Of a stretch of 64,000 nt of DNA, positions 26,813 to 35,601 are shown piece after piece. Source of the stretch: Caryophanales bacterium. GTDB lineage: Bacteria; Bacillota; Bacilli; Bacillales; Amphibacillaceae. The notes under the pieces were generated by a model, which was not told the DNA's origin, did not search any database, and worked only from the letters and a program-made list of their open reading frames with translations. The stretch covers positions 61,123 through 125,122 of the forward strand of contig JAPFDS010000036.1 of assembly GCA_026168805.1 (NCBI GenBank), written 5' to 3'. Position 1 is the first letter of the stretch. Each line of letters starts with the position of its first letter. The translations under genes and the position numbers were made by a program.

Positions 26813-27217
26813 TTATTTTACTACGGTTACTGGACATTTGGCATGTTTCATGACTTTATGGCTGACACTCCCAAGGACCATTTCCTGAAACACATTAAGT
26901 CCGCGACTTCCGATGACAAGTTGATCGACGGATGATTTATTCACGTGATCAATAATCTCTTGACTTGGGTTTCCTTTGAGTATTGTAACAACTGTTTTTA
27001 CCCCAGCTTCAGTGGCAAGGTCAACAATTGGATGTACAATTTGTTCGCGTTTTAATACAAGACTTTCCGATGTTAAATAATCATCTTTTGCTTTATTATG
27101 ATCAGCAACATAAATAATTTCAATATAAGCTTCTGGTAAATATTGTGCAAGCATCATGCTATGTTCTGCTGCACGTAATCCGTTATCAGATCCGTCCACT
27201 GCTACAGCAATCCTCAT
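26813..27217 (-). CDS. universal stress protein UspA family
   Basis: 134 residues of the Usp alpha/beta fold. It begins MRIAVAVDGSDNG and contains the ATP-binding signature GSRGLNVFQEMVLGSVSHKVMKH (G-2x-G-9x-G-S/T), so it is probably an ATP-binding type. It lies 13 bp after the SulP transporter gene, a frequent pairing in which the Usp domain is thought to modulate the transporter. Confidence 0.88.
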   Translation of the reverse strand: MRIAVAVDGSDNGLRAAEHSMMLAQYLPEAYIEIIYVADHNKAKDDYLTSESLVLKREQIVHPIVDLATEAGVKTVVTILKGNPSQEIIDHVNKSSVDQLVIGSRGLNVFQEMVLGSVSHKVMKHAKCPVTVVK

Positions 27218-27230
27218 GAGTATTCACTCC

Positions 27231-28640
27231 TTAAATGAGTTGTTGATACAATTGTTTACTGGAGGAATTCAAGCCAGTAATATGTACAACAATTCCTTTT
27301 TCCTCTAGTTTTTGTTGTACTTTTATAATCGCCCCAACTGCAGATTCATCCCATAAATGACTATTTTCAAAATTAATCGTTACTTCTTTTTCAGATACAT
27401 GATCAAAAGATTGAATGAATGTTGTTGTTGAAGCGAAGAATAATGGTCCCTTCACTATATATTCCCCTGACTCATGTGTTACTCTCACACGTGAAATCTT
27501 TGCAACAAAGAAGAGGGCGCTCAATATAACACCGATGACAACGCCAATAGCTAAGTTTTTTGTATATAAGATGATTGCAACCGTAACGATCATAACAAGT
27601 GATTCTGACTTCGGTGCTTGTCTGAGAAACTTAAATGATCCCCAATTAAATGTTGTCATACTTACCATAATCATCACTCCAACAAGAACAGGCATTGGAA
27701 TTTTAACAACAACGTCCCCTAAAACAATAATCAAGAACATCAAAAATACCCCTGCTGTCATTGTGGACAGTCTGCCTCGTCCACCTGATTTTATATTAAT
27801 GACGGACTGACCAATTAATGCACAACCTGCCATTCCTCCAAAGAAACCGGTAATAAAGTTAGCAATTCCTTGCCCGCGTGCTTCTCTATTTTTATTACTC
27901 GGTGTATCCGTCATATCGTCGAGTACTTGTGACGTAAGTAGGGATTCGAGTAAACCTACAACAGATAAAGCTAGTGAATATGGAAGAATGATTTGCAGTG
28001 TTTCAACATTCAGCGGGATATCAGGGAAGAAAAACGTCGGAAGCGTACTAGGCATTGTACCTAGATCGCCAATTGTTTGTAATTTCACACCACTAGCAAG
28101 CGCTATAATTGTCATGACAACAATAGCAATGAGTGGCGCGGGTATTGTTTTGATAAACCGTGGGATGGTATATACTAAAATAAGTGTAACAATTGCAAAC
28201 ACATATGTCATTGTGTTTGAGCCTATTAAATATGGCATTTGTGTAATAAAAATCATAATTCCAAGGGCATTCACAAATCCAAGCATGACAGAGTTTGGTA
28301 TGAAGCGCATTAAATTTGCTACCCCGAAAGCTCCAAGAATCAGTTGAATAATTCCAGTTAAAATCGTAGCCGCAAGCACATATTCAAGGCCGTGTTTGGC
28401 CATTAAACTAACAAGAACTAATGCCATCGCCCCTGTAGCTGCTGAAATTAACCCGGGTCTTCCACCAACGATCGATGTGATGACTGCAATCGTAAATGAA
28501 GCGTATAATGCGACACGCGGGTCGACACCCACGATGAACGCAAAAGCCAATGCTTCAGGAATAAGTGCCAACCCGACAACAATGCCTGCCAGTATATCGG
28601 CACGTATATTCCCAAACCACTGTTCTTTAATGGTATGCAT
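27231..28640 (-). CDS. SulP family inorganic anion transporter
   Basis: 469 residues. About ten to twelve membrane segments include AGIVVGLALIPEALAFAF and GFFGGMAGCALIGQSVIN, the SulP signatures, and a C-terminal STAS domain starts near residue 390 (INFENSHLWDESAVGAI). The family imports sulfate or bicarbonate by proton or sodium symport; the substrate is not resolvable. ATG 28640 has GAAAGGGG upstream. It is cotranscribed with the universal stress gene. Confidence 0.87.
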   Translation of the reverse strand: MHTIKEQWFGNIRADILAGIVVGLALIPEALAFAFIVGVDPRVALYASFTIAVITSIVGGRPGLISAATGAMALVLVSLMAKHGLEYVLAATILTGIIQLILGAFGVANLMRFIPNSVMLGFVNALGIMIFITQMPYLIGSNTMTYVFAIVTLILVYTIPRFIKTIPAPLIAIVVMTIIALASGVKLQTIGDLGTMPSTLPTFFFPDIPLNVETLQIILPYSLALSVVGLLESLLTSQVLDDMTDTPSNKNREARGQGIANFITGFFGGMAGCALIGQSVINIKSGGRGRLSTMTAGVFLMFLIIVLGDVVVKIPMPVLVGVMIMVSMTTFNWGSFKFLRQAPKSESLVMIVTVAIILYTKNLAIGVVIGVILSALFFVAKISRVRVTHESGEYIVKGPLFFASTTTFIQSFDHVSEKEVTINFENSHLWDESAVGAIIKVQQKLEEKGIVVHITGLNSSSKQLYQQLI

Positions 28641-28760
28641 ATATTTCCCCTTTCATGATGTTCGCACATACAAAACTTGACAAATAATAGCACGATTATA
28701 CCACATTGCATGACACACTTGAACAAATTGCGGGTGTGAAAATAAACATATAGACGATTG

Positions 28761-28822
28761 TTGACACACATATTAGAATGCTCTAATATGATAGTATCAG
28801 ACGTATTAGTGAAATCTAATAT
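28761..28822 (+). promoter_or_regulatory. promoter and two operators of the metal-efflux operon
   Basis: TTGACA (28761) and TAATAT (28784) are 17 bp apart, a near-ideal sigma-A promoter. The palindrome ATATTAGA-ATGC-TCTAATAT (28770-28789) covers the spacer and -10 box, and a second, weaker one, TATTAG-N6-CTAATA, lies at about 28804-28821. These are the expected operators of the ArsR/SmtB repressor encoded next. Confidence 0.8.
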
Positions 28823-28839
28823 GTAGAGGAGATGGTTTC

Positions 28840-29145
28840 GTGGACACGAAAGTAAAGTTGATTCACGGGTTTTCACACAAAATCCGTTTGCAAATCCTTG
28901 AAAGTATTATGAATGAAGAAAAAACAGTATCACAAATAGTTGATGATGTGGAAGGAAGTCAATCAAGTATTTCACAACATTTAGCTTGTTTGCGCGGTTG
29001 TGGGCTTATTCTTAGTAGGCAGGAAGGGAAATACGTCTATTATCGGATCAGGAACGACCAAGTTCATAATATTTTAACCATCTTTGACGATTTATTAACA
29101 GAAGTACAAACGGAAGTCGAAACGTGTGAACATTACATTGGTTAG
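28840..29145 (+). CDS. ArsR/SmtB family metal sensor, CmtR-like
   Basis: 101 residues of the winged-helix ArsR fold (SQSSISQHLACLRGCGL as recognition region). Three cysteines, C50, C54 and C96, match in spacing the Cd/Pb site of Mycobacterium CmtR (C57, C61, C102) and not the N-terminal cysteines of CadC. It should repress the downstream ATPase and release DNA on Cd or Pb. The start is GTG 28840 behind GGAGATGG. It lies 11 bp before the ATPase gene. Confidence 0.85.
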   Translation: MDTKVKLIHGFSHKIRLQILESIMNEEKTVSQIVDDVEGSQSSISQHLACLRGCGLILSRQEGKYVYYRIRNDQVHNILTIFDDLLTEVQTEVETCEHYIG

Positions 29146-29156
29146 GAGTGTTTTGT

Positions 29157-31655
29157 GTGAGTTGTTGTTCAAATCATAAACAAAAAGAAGCGAAACATCA
29201 TACATGCTGTAGCACATCGAAGGAATATTCAAGCGATTGCAGTTCAGAGGAAACATCCGAAACGTCTACTTGTGATGGTGAGGACGCGGATGAAGACCCC
29301 AGTTGTTGTTCATCTAAGAAAGATGAATCTGCAGCTACGAGTGAAGGTGAAAAACTAGATTTCATTGTTCACGGAATGGACTGCCCATCTTGTGCAGCAT
29401 CTGTTGAGAAAGGGTTACATCAATTAACAGGTATTAATGAAGCGCGAATTAGTTACGCATCTGAAAAATTACACTTGCTTGTGAATAATCAGTTTGATGC
29501 CGAGGAAATGGAAAAAACAGTTACAAACTTAGGATTTACTCTTGAACATCAAGAGCAGAATATAGGCATGAAAACATACACGATTGAAGGAATGGATTGT
29601 GGAAGTTGTGCTAAAAGTATCGAAAACCATGTCATTCGTGTAGATGGGGTCAATGACGTTGAGGTGAGCTTTGCAACGGGTAAAGCGCATGTCGACCATA
29701 CGAACCCAACGGATGAAATTATTAAAGAAATTAAGAAGATTGGTTTTTCAGCAACCTTTGATGGTGATAAACGTCAATCGCGTTCGACAAAGAACAATGG
29801 TTTCGAGCTCGGTAAAATCATTCTTTCAGGACTATTCATTGCAACCGGATTTATTGGCACATACACAGCAATGCCAACCATTGTTTCAACCATTCTATTT
29901 GCGATTGTCATTGTTCTTAGTGGAGCGAAACCGATTAAAAGTGCTTTTTATGCCATTAGAAGTAAGTCACTTGACATGAACGTTCTTATGTCTTCAGCGG
30001 CCATTGGTGCTGCGATTATCGGCGAATGGTTTGAAGGTGCGACCGTCGTTTGGCTCTTCTCTTTTGGAATTTACTTGCAAAATCGTTCCATGGATCAAAC
30101 GAGAAAATCTATTCGACATTTAATGGATTTAACGCCATCTAAAGCCTCCGTGCTTGTCAATGGAGAGATTGTCGAAACACGTGTAGAAGATGTACAAATT
30201 GGTGATACCCTTATCGTTAAGCCGGGGGATAAAGTACCGCTTGATGGAAAAGTGTTGCAAGGAACTTCAACGATTAACCAAGCACCAATTACTGGAGAGT
30301 CACTTCCAGTCAATAAAGATATAGGAGATACAGTGTTTGCAGGAACTATTAACGAAAGTGGCTCACTCGATATTGAAGTTACAAAGCTCATTGAAGATAC
30401 GACGTTATCGAAAATTATTCATCTTGTGGAAGAAGCACAAGAGCAAAAAGCACCGACCGAAGCGTTTATTGATCGATTTGCAGCGATTTATACACCAATT
30501 GTATTTATCCTTGCACTACTCATCATTGTTGTACCACCAGTAATTGGCATGGGAAGTTGGGCAGATTGGACATATAAAGGACTTGCCTTATTAGTCGTAG
30601 CGTGCCCGTGTGCACTTGTGATTTCCACCCCAGTCGCGATTGTCTCCGCCATTGGGAACTCAGCTAAAAATGGTGTGTTGATTAAAGGCGGTACATTTTT
30701 AGAAACAGCTGGAACCCTTGATACGATTGCCTTTGATAAAACGGGGACGCTGACGAATGGAACTCCGACTGTATCTGATATTCATGCAATAGATTTGTCA
30801 GAAGCAGACTTAATTTCCATTGCTCAAACGATTGAAAGTCGTTCTACACATCCGATTGCAAAAGCAATTGTTGATTATGGATCTGAAAAAGATATCGCAC
30901 TTTTAGATGCTGAACAATATCAAAATATTGTTGGAAAAGGTGTTCAAGCAACAATCGACGGGAAAACATATTACGCAGGTAGTCCAAGACTGTTTACAGA
31001 AATGAATGTTGTACTAGATGATGTAATCGAAAAAGTTCAATCCTTGGAACAAGAAGGTAAAACGAGCATCATGATCGGTACAGATGAAAAAATTCTTGGT
31101 ACGATCGCAGTAGCGGACGCCATTCGTGAGACGACAGATGCAACCATTCAAGCATTAAAAGCAGCACATATAAAAGATATTGTCATGCTGACAGGTGATA
31201 ATGAACGAACGGCTAAGACAATAGCGGCCGAAACAGGAGTGGATCGTTATTTTGCAGAGTTGCTTCCTGAAGATAAAGTAGCTGCTGTGAAAGAGCTTCA
31301 GCAAGAAGGGAAGAAAGTAGCGATGGTTGGTGACGGGATTAATGACGCGCCAGCACTTGCGACAGCAGACTTAGGAATTGCAATGGGAGTTGCAGGAACA
31401 GATACAGCTATGGAAACAGCAGACGTAGTGTTGATGTCTGATGATCTTGAAAAGCTTCCATATACAGCTAAATTAAGTAGAAGAGCCATCAACATTATTA
31501 AGCAAAACATTTGGTTCTCCATACTCATTAAATCTGCAGCACTCATCCTTATTTTCCCAGGATGGTTAACATTATGGATGGCAGTACTGAGTGACACAGG
31601 CGCTGCGATTATTGTTATATTAAACGCACTTCGATTGTTGCGGGTGAAAGATTAA
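29157..31655 (+). CDS. cadA: CadA-type Cd/Zn/Pb P1B ATPase with Cys-rich N-terminus
   Basis: 832 residues from GTG 29157, set by AGGAG 8 nt upstream. Residues 1-55 hold ten cysteines in pairs and singles (SCCS, TCCS, SCCSSK) among His, Ser and acidic residues. Two HMA domains follow (C76PSC79 and C148GSC151), then the ATPase with CPC at 483-485, D527KTGT, MLTGDN and GDGINDAPA. It exports divalent soft metals across the membrane. The Cys-rich tail is unusual and may buffer or deliver metal. It forms an operon with the CmtR-like sensor and ends at a strong terminator. Confidence 0.9.
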   Translation: MSCCSNHKQKEAKHHTCCSTSKEYSSDCSSEETSETSTCDGEDADEDPSCCSSKKDESAATSEGEKLDFIVHGMDCPSCAASVEKGLHQLTGINEARISYASEKLHLLVNNQFDAEEMEKTVTNLGFTLEHQEQNIGMKTYTIEGMDCGSCAKSIENHVIRVDGVNDVEVSFATGKAHVDHTNPTDEIIKEIKKIGFSATFDGDKRQSRSTKNNGFELGKIILSGLFIATGFIGTYTAMPTIVSTILFAIVIVLSGAKPIKSAFYAIRSKSLDMNVLMSSAAIGAAIIGEWFEGATVVWLFSFGIYLQNRSMDQTRKSIRHLMDLTPSKASVLVNGEIVETRVEDVQIGDTLIVKPGDKVPLDGKVLQGTSTINQAPITGESLPVNKDIGDTVFAGTINESGSLDIEVTKLIEDTTLSKIIHLVEEAQEQKAPTEAFIDRFAAIYTPIVFILALLIIVVPPVIGMGSWADWTYKGLALLVVACPCALVISTPVAIVSAIGNSAKNGVLIKGGTFLETAGTLDTIAFDKTGTLTNGTPTVSDIHAIDLSEADLISIAQTIESRSTHPIAKAIVDYGSEKDIALLDAEQYQNIVGKGVQATIDGKTYYAGSPRLFTEMNVVLDDVIEKVQSLEQEGKTSIMIGTDEKILGTIAVADAIRETTDATIQALKAAHIKDIVMLTGDNERTAKTIAAETGVDRYFAELLPEDKVAAVKELQQEGKKVAMVGDGINDAPALATADLGIAMGVAGTDTAMETADVVLMSDDLEKLPYTAKLSRRAINIIKQNIWFSILIKSAALILIFPGWLTLWMAVLSDTGAAIIVILNALRLLRVKD

Positions 31656-31663
31656 TGATCTAT

Positions 31664-31708
31664 AAAACAGAGCTAGTAAGACATCTTAGTCTCACTAGCT
31701 CTGTTTTT
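31664..31708. terminator. bidirectional intrinsic terminator
   Basis: AAAACAGAGCTAGT pairs with ACTAGCTCTGTTTT with a 16-nt loop, followed by T residues. It overlaps the stop of the converging hmoA-like gene by 2 bp. Confidence 0.85.
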
Positions 31709-32027
31709 ATGTCAAAGCAATTGGGGCGCGTGTTACTTCTACTTCATAATAGGAAATTTCATTTTCAAGAATAAAATCCGGCCTTCCACCTTTATGTTGA
31801 TGTGCTTCTTTAAAAGCATCACTTTTCGTCCAATTTTTAAAATCTTCTTCTGAATACCAGCGGGTAACAATGGAAACCTCATCAACGTCATTTAATTTGT
31901 GCCGAGTGAGAACTTCTAACCCTTGAAATCCTTTCATCGCTTCGACTTTACCTACTTTATCAAAACGGTTTACTAACTTATATCCTTCACCTTTATTGAT
32001 TGTCGTTGTATTTGTAACAATATACAT
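31707..32027 (-). CDS. hmoA: heme-degrading monooxygenase (HmoA/IsdG family)
   Basis: 106 residues of the antibiotic biosynthesis monooxygenase (ferredoxin-like dimer) fold. It begins MYIVTNTT as in B. subtilis HmoA and has the conserved Asn near residue 6, [18 protein letters not shown] and the heme-ligand His in FKEAHQH. It opens heme and frees iron in the cytoplasm. GGAGG lies before ATG 32027. A Fur box 53 bp upstream supports iron control. Confidence 0.88.
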   Translation of the reverse strand: MYIVTNTTTINKGEGYKLVNRFDKVGKVEAMKGFQGLEVLTRHKLNDVDEVSIVTRWYSEEDFKNWTKSDAFKEAHQHKGGRPDFILENEISYYEVEVTRAPIALT

Positions 32028-32079
32028 TGTGGAGCCCTCCTATATGTAATTGATTTCTAATGCATTAACTTAATGACAT

Positions 32080-32110
32080 TGATAATCATTCTCAATGTCA
32101 ATGAGAATGT
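32080..32110 (-). promoter_or_regulatory. Fur box upstream of hmoA
   Basis: TGATAAT-C-ATTCTCA (32080-32094) matches the 7-1-7 Bacillus Fur box TGATAATNATTATCA with one change. It overlaps a second palindrome, CATTCTCA-N6-TGAGAATG (32087-32110). This places hmoA under iron-dependent repression. Confidence 0.75.
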
Positions 32111-32153
32111 GAAAATGAAACAAATATTCGTGTACGAGTACTCATCATCCTAT

Positions 32154-32200
32154 GAAAAAAAGTGAAGGAACAAACATATCGTCTGTTTGCTCCTTCACTT
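32154..32200 (-). terminator. intrinsic terminator of the oxidoreductase gene
   Basis: AGTGAAGGA(A/G)CAAACA pairs with its inverted copy. On the minus strand the stem is followed by a run of seven T residues. Confidence 0.8.
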
Positions 32201-32218
32201 TATGGTTGTTCAACTGCA

Positions 32219-33250
32219 TTATATGTTCGCATACTTCGGTTCAGCAACTTTTACAATTTGTTTCCCTAGATTTTTTCCTTCGAATAATCCTACGAAAGCA
32301 TCAATTGTCTGTTCAAACCCGTCTACAATTGTTTCTTCGTATGTTAATTTTCCTTCCTGAAGCCACTTTCCTAAATCAGCAGCTGCACGTTTGAAATCAG
32401 TTGAATAATTTCCAACAGTGAATCCCTGCATGAGCACACTATTTTTAATGAGCGTAGTACCTTGCACACGTGGCCCGATATCTGGCTCTGTTAAGTTATA
32501 AGAGGAAATAGCCCCACAAACAGCAATTCTTGAATTACGGTTGAGATGCTTCATCACTTCATCTGAAACAACCCCACCAACGTTATCGTAGTAGACATCT
32601 ACTCCATCAGCTAATGCGGCTTCTAAATCCTTTGCAAAGTTGTCCTCTTTATAATTCACCGCAGCATCAAAACCAAGTTCATTCAACAAGTAATCAATTT
32701 TCTCACTTGACCCAGCAATTCCTACAACACGAGTGCCTTTAATTTTAGCAATTTGGCCGACTGCAGAGCCAACTGCGCCAGCGGCTCCGGAAACGACGAC
32801 CGTTTCACCTGCTTGGGGTTTTCCGATATCTAATAGTCCAAAGTAAGCCGTTAATCCAGGCATTCCTAGAATTCCTAGGTGTGTAGAAATAGGCGCTACA
32901 GTAGGATCAACCGTACGAATCTCTTGCTCTTTGGCTATACTATATTCTCCCCACTTCAAGTTTCCCGTGACAATATCGCCTTGTTGAAAATGTTCTGAGC
33001 GTGATTCAACGACTTCCGCTACAACTCCACCAGCAATAGCTTCGTTTAATGTAAATGGCGGAATATACGATTTTTCATCATTCATTCGACCACGCATGTA
33101 TGGATCAACTGATAAATAAAGCGTTTTTACTAAAATTTCATTTTCTTCAAGTGGTGTAATCAATTTTTCAACAAAACTAAAATCGTCATCTGTAGGCATT
33201 CCCTTTGGACGATTCACTAAATGGATTTCTGTATTAGATGTTTTACTCAT
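32219..33250 (-). CDS. NADP-dependent medium-chain oxidoreductase (YfmJ/CurA-like)
   Basis: 343 residues of the zinc-free MDR superfamily, leukotriene B4 dehydrogenase-like group. Landmarks are YLSVDPYMRGRM, the nucleotide loop VSGAAGAVGSAVGQIAK and DVYYDNVGG. Homologues reduce alpha,beta-unsaturated ketones and similar electrophiles with NADPH. ATG 33250 has AAGGAGG upstream. It is divergent from a flavin-dependent oxidoreductase, and the shared 160-bp gap holds a palindrome typical of electrophile-sensing repressors. Confidence 0.85.
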   Translation of the reverse strand: MSKTSNTEIHLVNRPKGMPTDDDFSFVEKLITPLEENEILVKTLYLSVDPYMRGRMNDEKSYIPPFTLNEAIAGGVVAEVVESRSEHFQQGDIVTGNLKWGEYSIAKEQEIRTVDPTVAPISTHLGILGMPGLTAYFGLLDIGKPQAGETVVVSGAAGAVGSAVGQIAKIKGTRVVGIAGSSEKIDYLLNELGFDAAVNYKEDNFAKDLEAALADGVDVYYDNVGGVVSDEVMKHLNRNSRIAVCGAISSYNLTEPDIGPRVQGTTLIKNSVLMQGFTVGNYSTDFKRAAADLGKWLQEGKLTYEETIVDGFEQTIDAFVGLFEGKNLGKQIVKVAEPKYANI

Positions 33251-33305
33251 GAATATCCTCCTTGGATAGTTTACTTTAATATAATTTATGGTGAAAATGA
33301 TATAT

Positions 33306-33322
33306 ACTTACGAATAGTAAGT
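33306..33322. promoter_or_regulatory. palindrome ACTTAC-GAATA-GTAAGT, candidate operator
   Basis: A perfect 6-5-6 inverted repeat lies midway between two divergent oxidoreductase genes, followed by GAGTACTATTC. The half site GTAAGT is the kind bound by HxlR/MarR family thiol sensors of quinone stress; the regulator is not in this window. Confidence 0.5.
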
Positions 33323-33410
33323 GCATATGTAGAGTACTATTCAAACGTTTGTTTGTAAAATTATCCGTATGAACGTGGGGAACTAAAATATAGAAAAGGT
33401 GTGTGTTAAT

Positions 33411-34424
33411 ATGACATCAAAGGCTAAGAAATTTAATGGAATACCATTATCCGTATTAGATGTAGCAGGAATAAACGAAGGTAGTGAAGCACGAGATTCA
33501 TTTAAAAATAGTGTGAACCAAGCACGTCTTGTAGATGAGCTTGGATTTAATCGCTACTGGTTTGCCGAGCACCATAATATGCAAGGGATTGCTAGTTCAG
33601 CGACATCTGTTCTGATTGGGCACATTGCAGGGGTTACTGAACGAATCCGTGTCGGGTCAGGGGGAGTGATGCTACCTAACCATGCGCCACTTGTCATTGC
33701 AGAGCAATTTGGAACGCTTGAATCGCTTTATCCAGGGCGAATTGATTTAGGATTAGGTCGAGCACCAGGAACAGATCAATTAACCGCCCACGCACTTAGA
33801 CGAAATCTGCATAGTAGTGGAAGTGATTTTCCAGAACAATTGGAAGAATTGCGCTCATATTTTGAACCAAATCCGAGTGCCCACGTACGTGCGGTACCGG
33901 GAGAAGGTTTAGATATTCCTATCTGGCTTCTTGGTTCTAGTGGATTTAGTGCACAGTTATCTGCAGAGTTAGGACTTCCATTTTCATTTGCAAGCCACTT
34001 TGCTCCAGCATATGTCATGGAAGCATTACAAATATATTATCAAAATTTCCGTCCATCAAAAGATTTACAAGAACCATACTCGATGCTAGGAATTAACATT
34101 ATTGCTGCGGACACAGATGAAAAAGCGGAGTATTTATCAACGTCGCTGCAACAACAATTTTTGAACATGGGTAGAGGAGTTTCATCGAAGTTTTTACCAC
34201 CTGTTGAGAACATGGAAGAGATATGGACGCCACAGGAAAAACACGGTGTAGAACAATCATTAAGTTCAAAAGCTACCATTGTTGGTAGTAAAGAAACAGT
34301 TGAACGGAAATTAGCGAGCTTTTTAGAAGAAACGAAAACAAATGAATTTATTATTAGTTCACCGATTTTCAATCATGAAGATCGCATGCGCTCCTTTGAA
34401 ATTATAGGGGAACTGATGGAATAG
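33411..34424 (+). CDS. LLM class flavin-dependent oxidoreductase
   Basis: 337 residues of the bacterial luciferase-like TIM barrel, MsnO8 subgroup: [18 protein letters not shown], then [17 protein letters not shown] and [13 protein letters not shown]. These use reduced FMN supplied by a reductase; the substrate is unknown. ATG 33411 follows AAAAGGTG. An array of 51-bp repeats begins right after the stop codon. Confidence 0.85.
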   Translation: MTSKAKKFNGIPLSVLDVAGINEGSEARDSFKNSVNQARLVDELGFNRYWFAEHHNMQGIASSATSVLIGHIAGVTERIRVGSGGVMLPNHAPLVIAEQFGTLESLYPGRIDLGLGRAPGTDQLTAHALRRNLHSSGSDFPEQLEELRSYFEPNPSAHVRAVPGEGLDIPIWLLGSSGFSAQLSAELGLPFSFASHFAPAYVMEALQIYYQNFRPSKDLQEPYSMLGINIIAADTDEKAEYLSTSLQQQFLNMGRGVSSKFLPPVENMEEIWTPQEKHGVEQSLSSKATIVGSKETVERKLASFLEETKTNEFIISSPIFNHEDRMRSFEIIGELME

Positions 34425-34429
34425 GGGCA

Positions 34430-34592
34430 CTGTCCTTAGTTTTAGTCGCCGTATAATGAGCGGTCTCCGGAATCGAGGGACTATCATTAGTTATAGTTGC
34501 TGAATGATTGGCGATCTCCAGAATCGAGGCACTATCCTTAATCATAGTCGTCGTATAGTCAGCTTTATCCAAAATCGCGGTCCTATCTTTCG
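34430..34592. repeat. 51-bp repeat family, locus 3 (three to four units)
   Basis: Units begin at TAGTCGCCGTATAA, TAGTTGCTGAATGA and TAGTCGTCGTATAG, exactly 51 bp apart, each with (G/A)AATCGAGG(G/C)ACTATC-like 3' parts. They start just after the luciferase-like stop codon, as do the units at 9976 and 23040 after other genes. Confidence 0.8.
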
Positions 34593-34601
34593 TTATAGCA
34601 T

Positions 34602-34637
34602 CCAAAAATGAAGCCACTAAGCTACAGCTTAGTGGCT
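34602..34637 (-). terminator. intrinsic terminator of the DUF3891 gene
   Basis: AGCCACTAAGCT pairs with AGCTTAGTGGCT. On the minus strand it is followed by TCATTTTT. Confidence 0.75.
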
Positions 34638-34644
34638 AATATTA

Positions 34645-35412
34645 TCACTCGACCATCAATTGTATATCCACATTTTCATAGGGAGTTTGCTCATAGGTTT
34701 TCAAAATTCCCTGTTCATGTATCGCTTGCTTGGATACATTCTTTTGTTGAATCGATATGGTAAACGGTTTTACATAAGGTAACCCTTTTAAAATAATTGT
34801 ATCCTCATCTTTCCAATGGGCACCAATCGACTCTTTTGCAATCCCATCTATGTTCGTAGAAATTGCAATTCCTTGTTTAAAAAAGGGATGCACGTTTTCT
34901 TGAGATACTCCAGGATCATTTAAGCATATATATAAAGAAATATTATCGGCAAACTGTAAAATTTTCACATGTTTATCAAATACTTCTGAATCAATCTGCG
35001 GATAGGATGCTAATATTTTATGTACACGTTTCTCTTCTTCCTTTAAAAAATCCTTAGCTTCTTTCATATTGCTTTTAGAAACAAATTTCATATAATGCGC
35101 GCTACATAATGCAGCCGCATATGGATCTACAGCTTCCACTTCATCAATTCCTTGTGTATAAAGAACTGTCTTCGGAATAACTGGAAAACTCGTGAAATCG
35201 TAAGGCATGTCTGTTTGATCGTTCCAAAATGGTTGTTTATCAAAAGGACGCCAACCACAATCATGCGTTCGTATTGCATACATTACAGAATCGACAAAAG
35301 GATCATTTTTAAAAAAGTGATTGATCCAATGGTGAATCATCTCTTCAGAAAGATGTGCATGATGATCTTGTTCAATCATAATTAATTCAGTATCGTGATT
35401 TCGAATAATCAT
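34645..35412 (-). CDS. DUF3891 family protein
   Basis: 255 residues. It opens MIIRNHDTELIMIEQDHHAHLSE-like and has THDCGWRPFD, YAAALCSAHYMKFV and LQFADNISLYICL. Regularly spaced His and Asp residues (QDHHAH, THDCGW, SAHY, FADN) resemble an HD-domain metal site. The family has no known function. ATG 35412 has AAGGAG upstream. It is monocistronic. Confidence 0.75.
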   Translation of the reverse strand: MIIRNHDTELIMIEQDHHAHLSEEMIHHWINHFFKNDPFVDSVMYAIRTHDCGWRPFDKQPFWNDQTDMPYDFTSFPVIPKTVLYTQGIDEVEAVDPYAAALCSAHYMKFVSKSNMKEAKDFLKEEEKRVHKILASYPQIDSEVFDKHVKILQFADNISLYICLNDPGVSQENVHPFFKQGIAISTNIDGIAKESIGAHWKDEDTIILKGLPYVKPFTISIQQKNVSKQAIHEQGILKTYEQTPYENVDIQLMVE

Positions 35413-35601
35413 TACTAACGCACTCCTTATTAAGAAACTTGTTCTAATGATTGTATCATATGGAAAAAAGCTCATGAAAAATATAGTAGAACTAGATAAA
35501 AGGTCTCAATATTTGGTTGGTTTAAAATGGTAATATGATATAATATGCCTAGATGTTTGGAACGTTTGTTAAAAAATACAAGTTAGAATGGTGGAGCGAA
35601 T

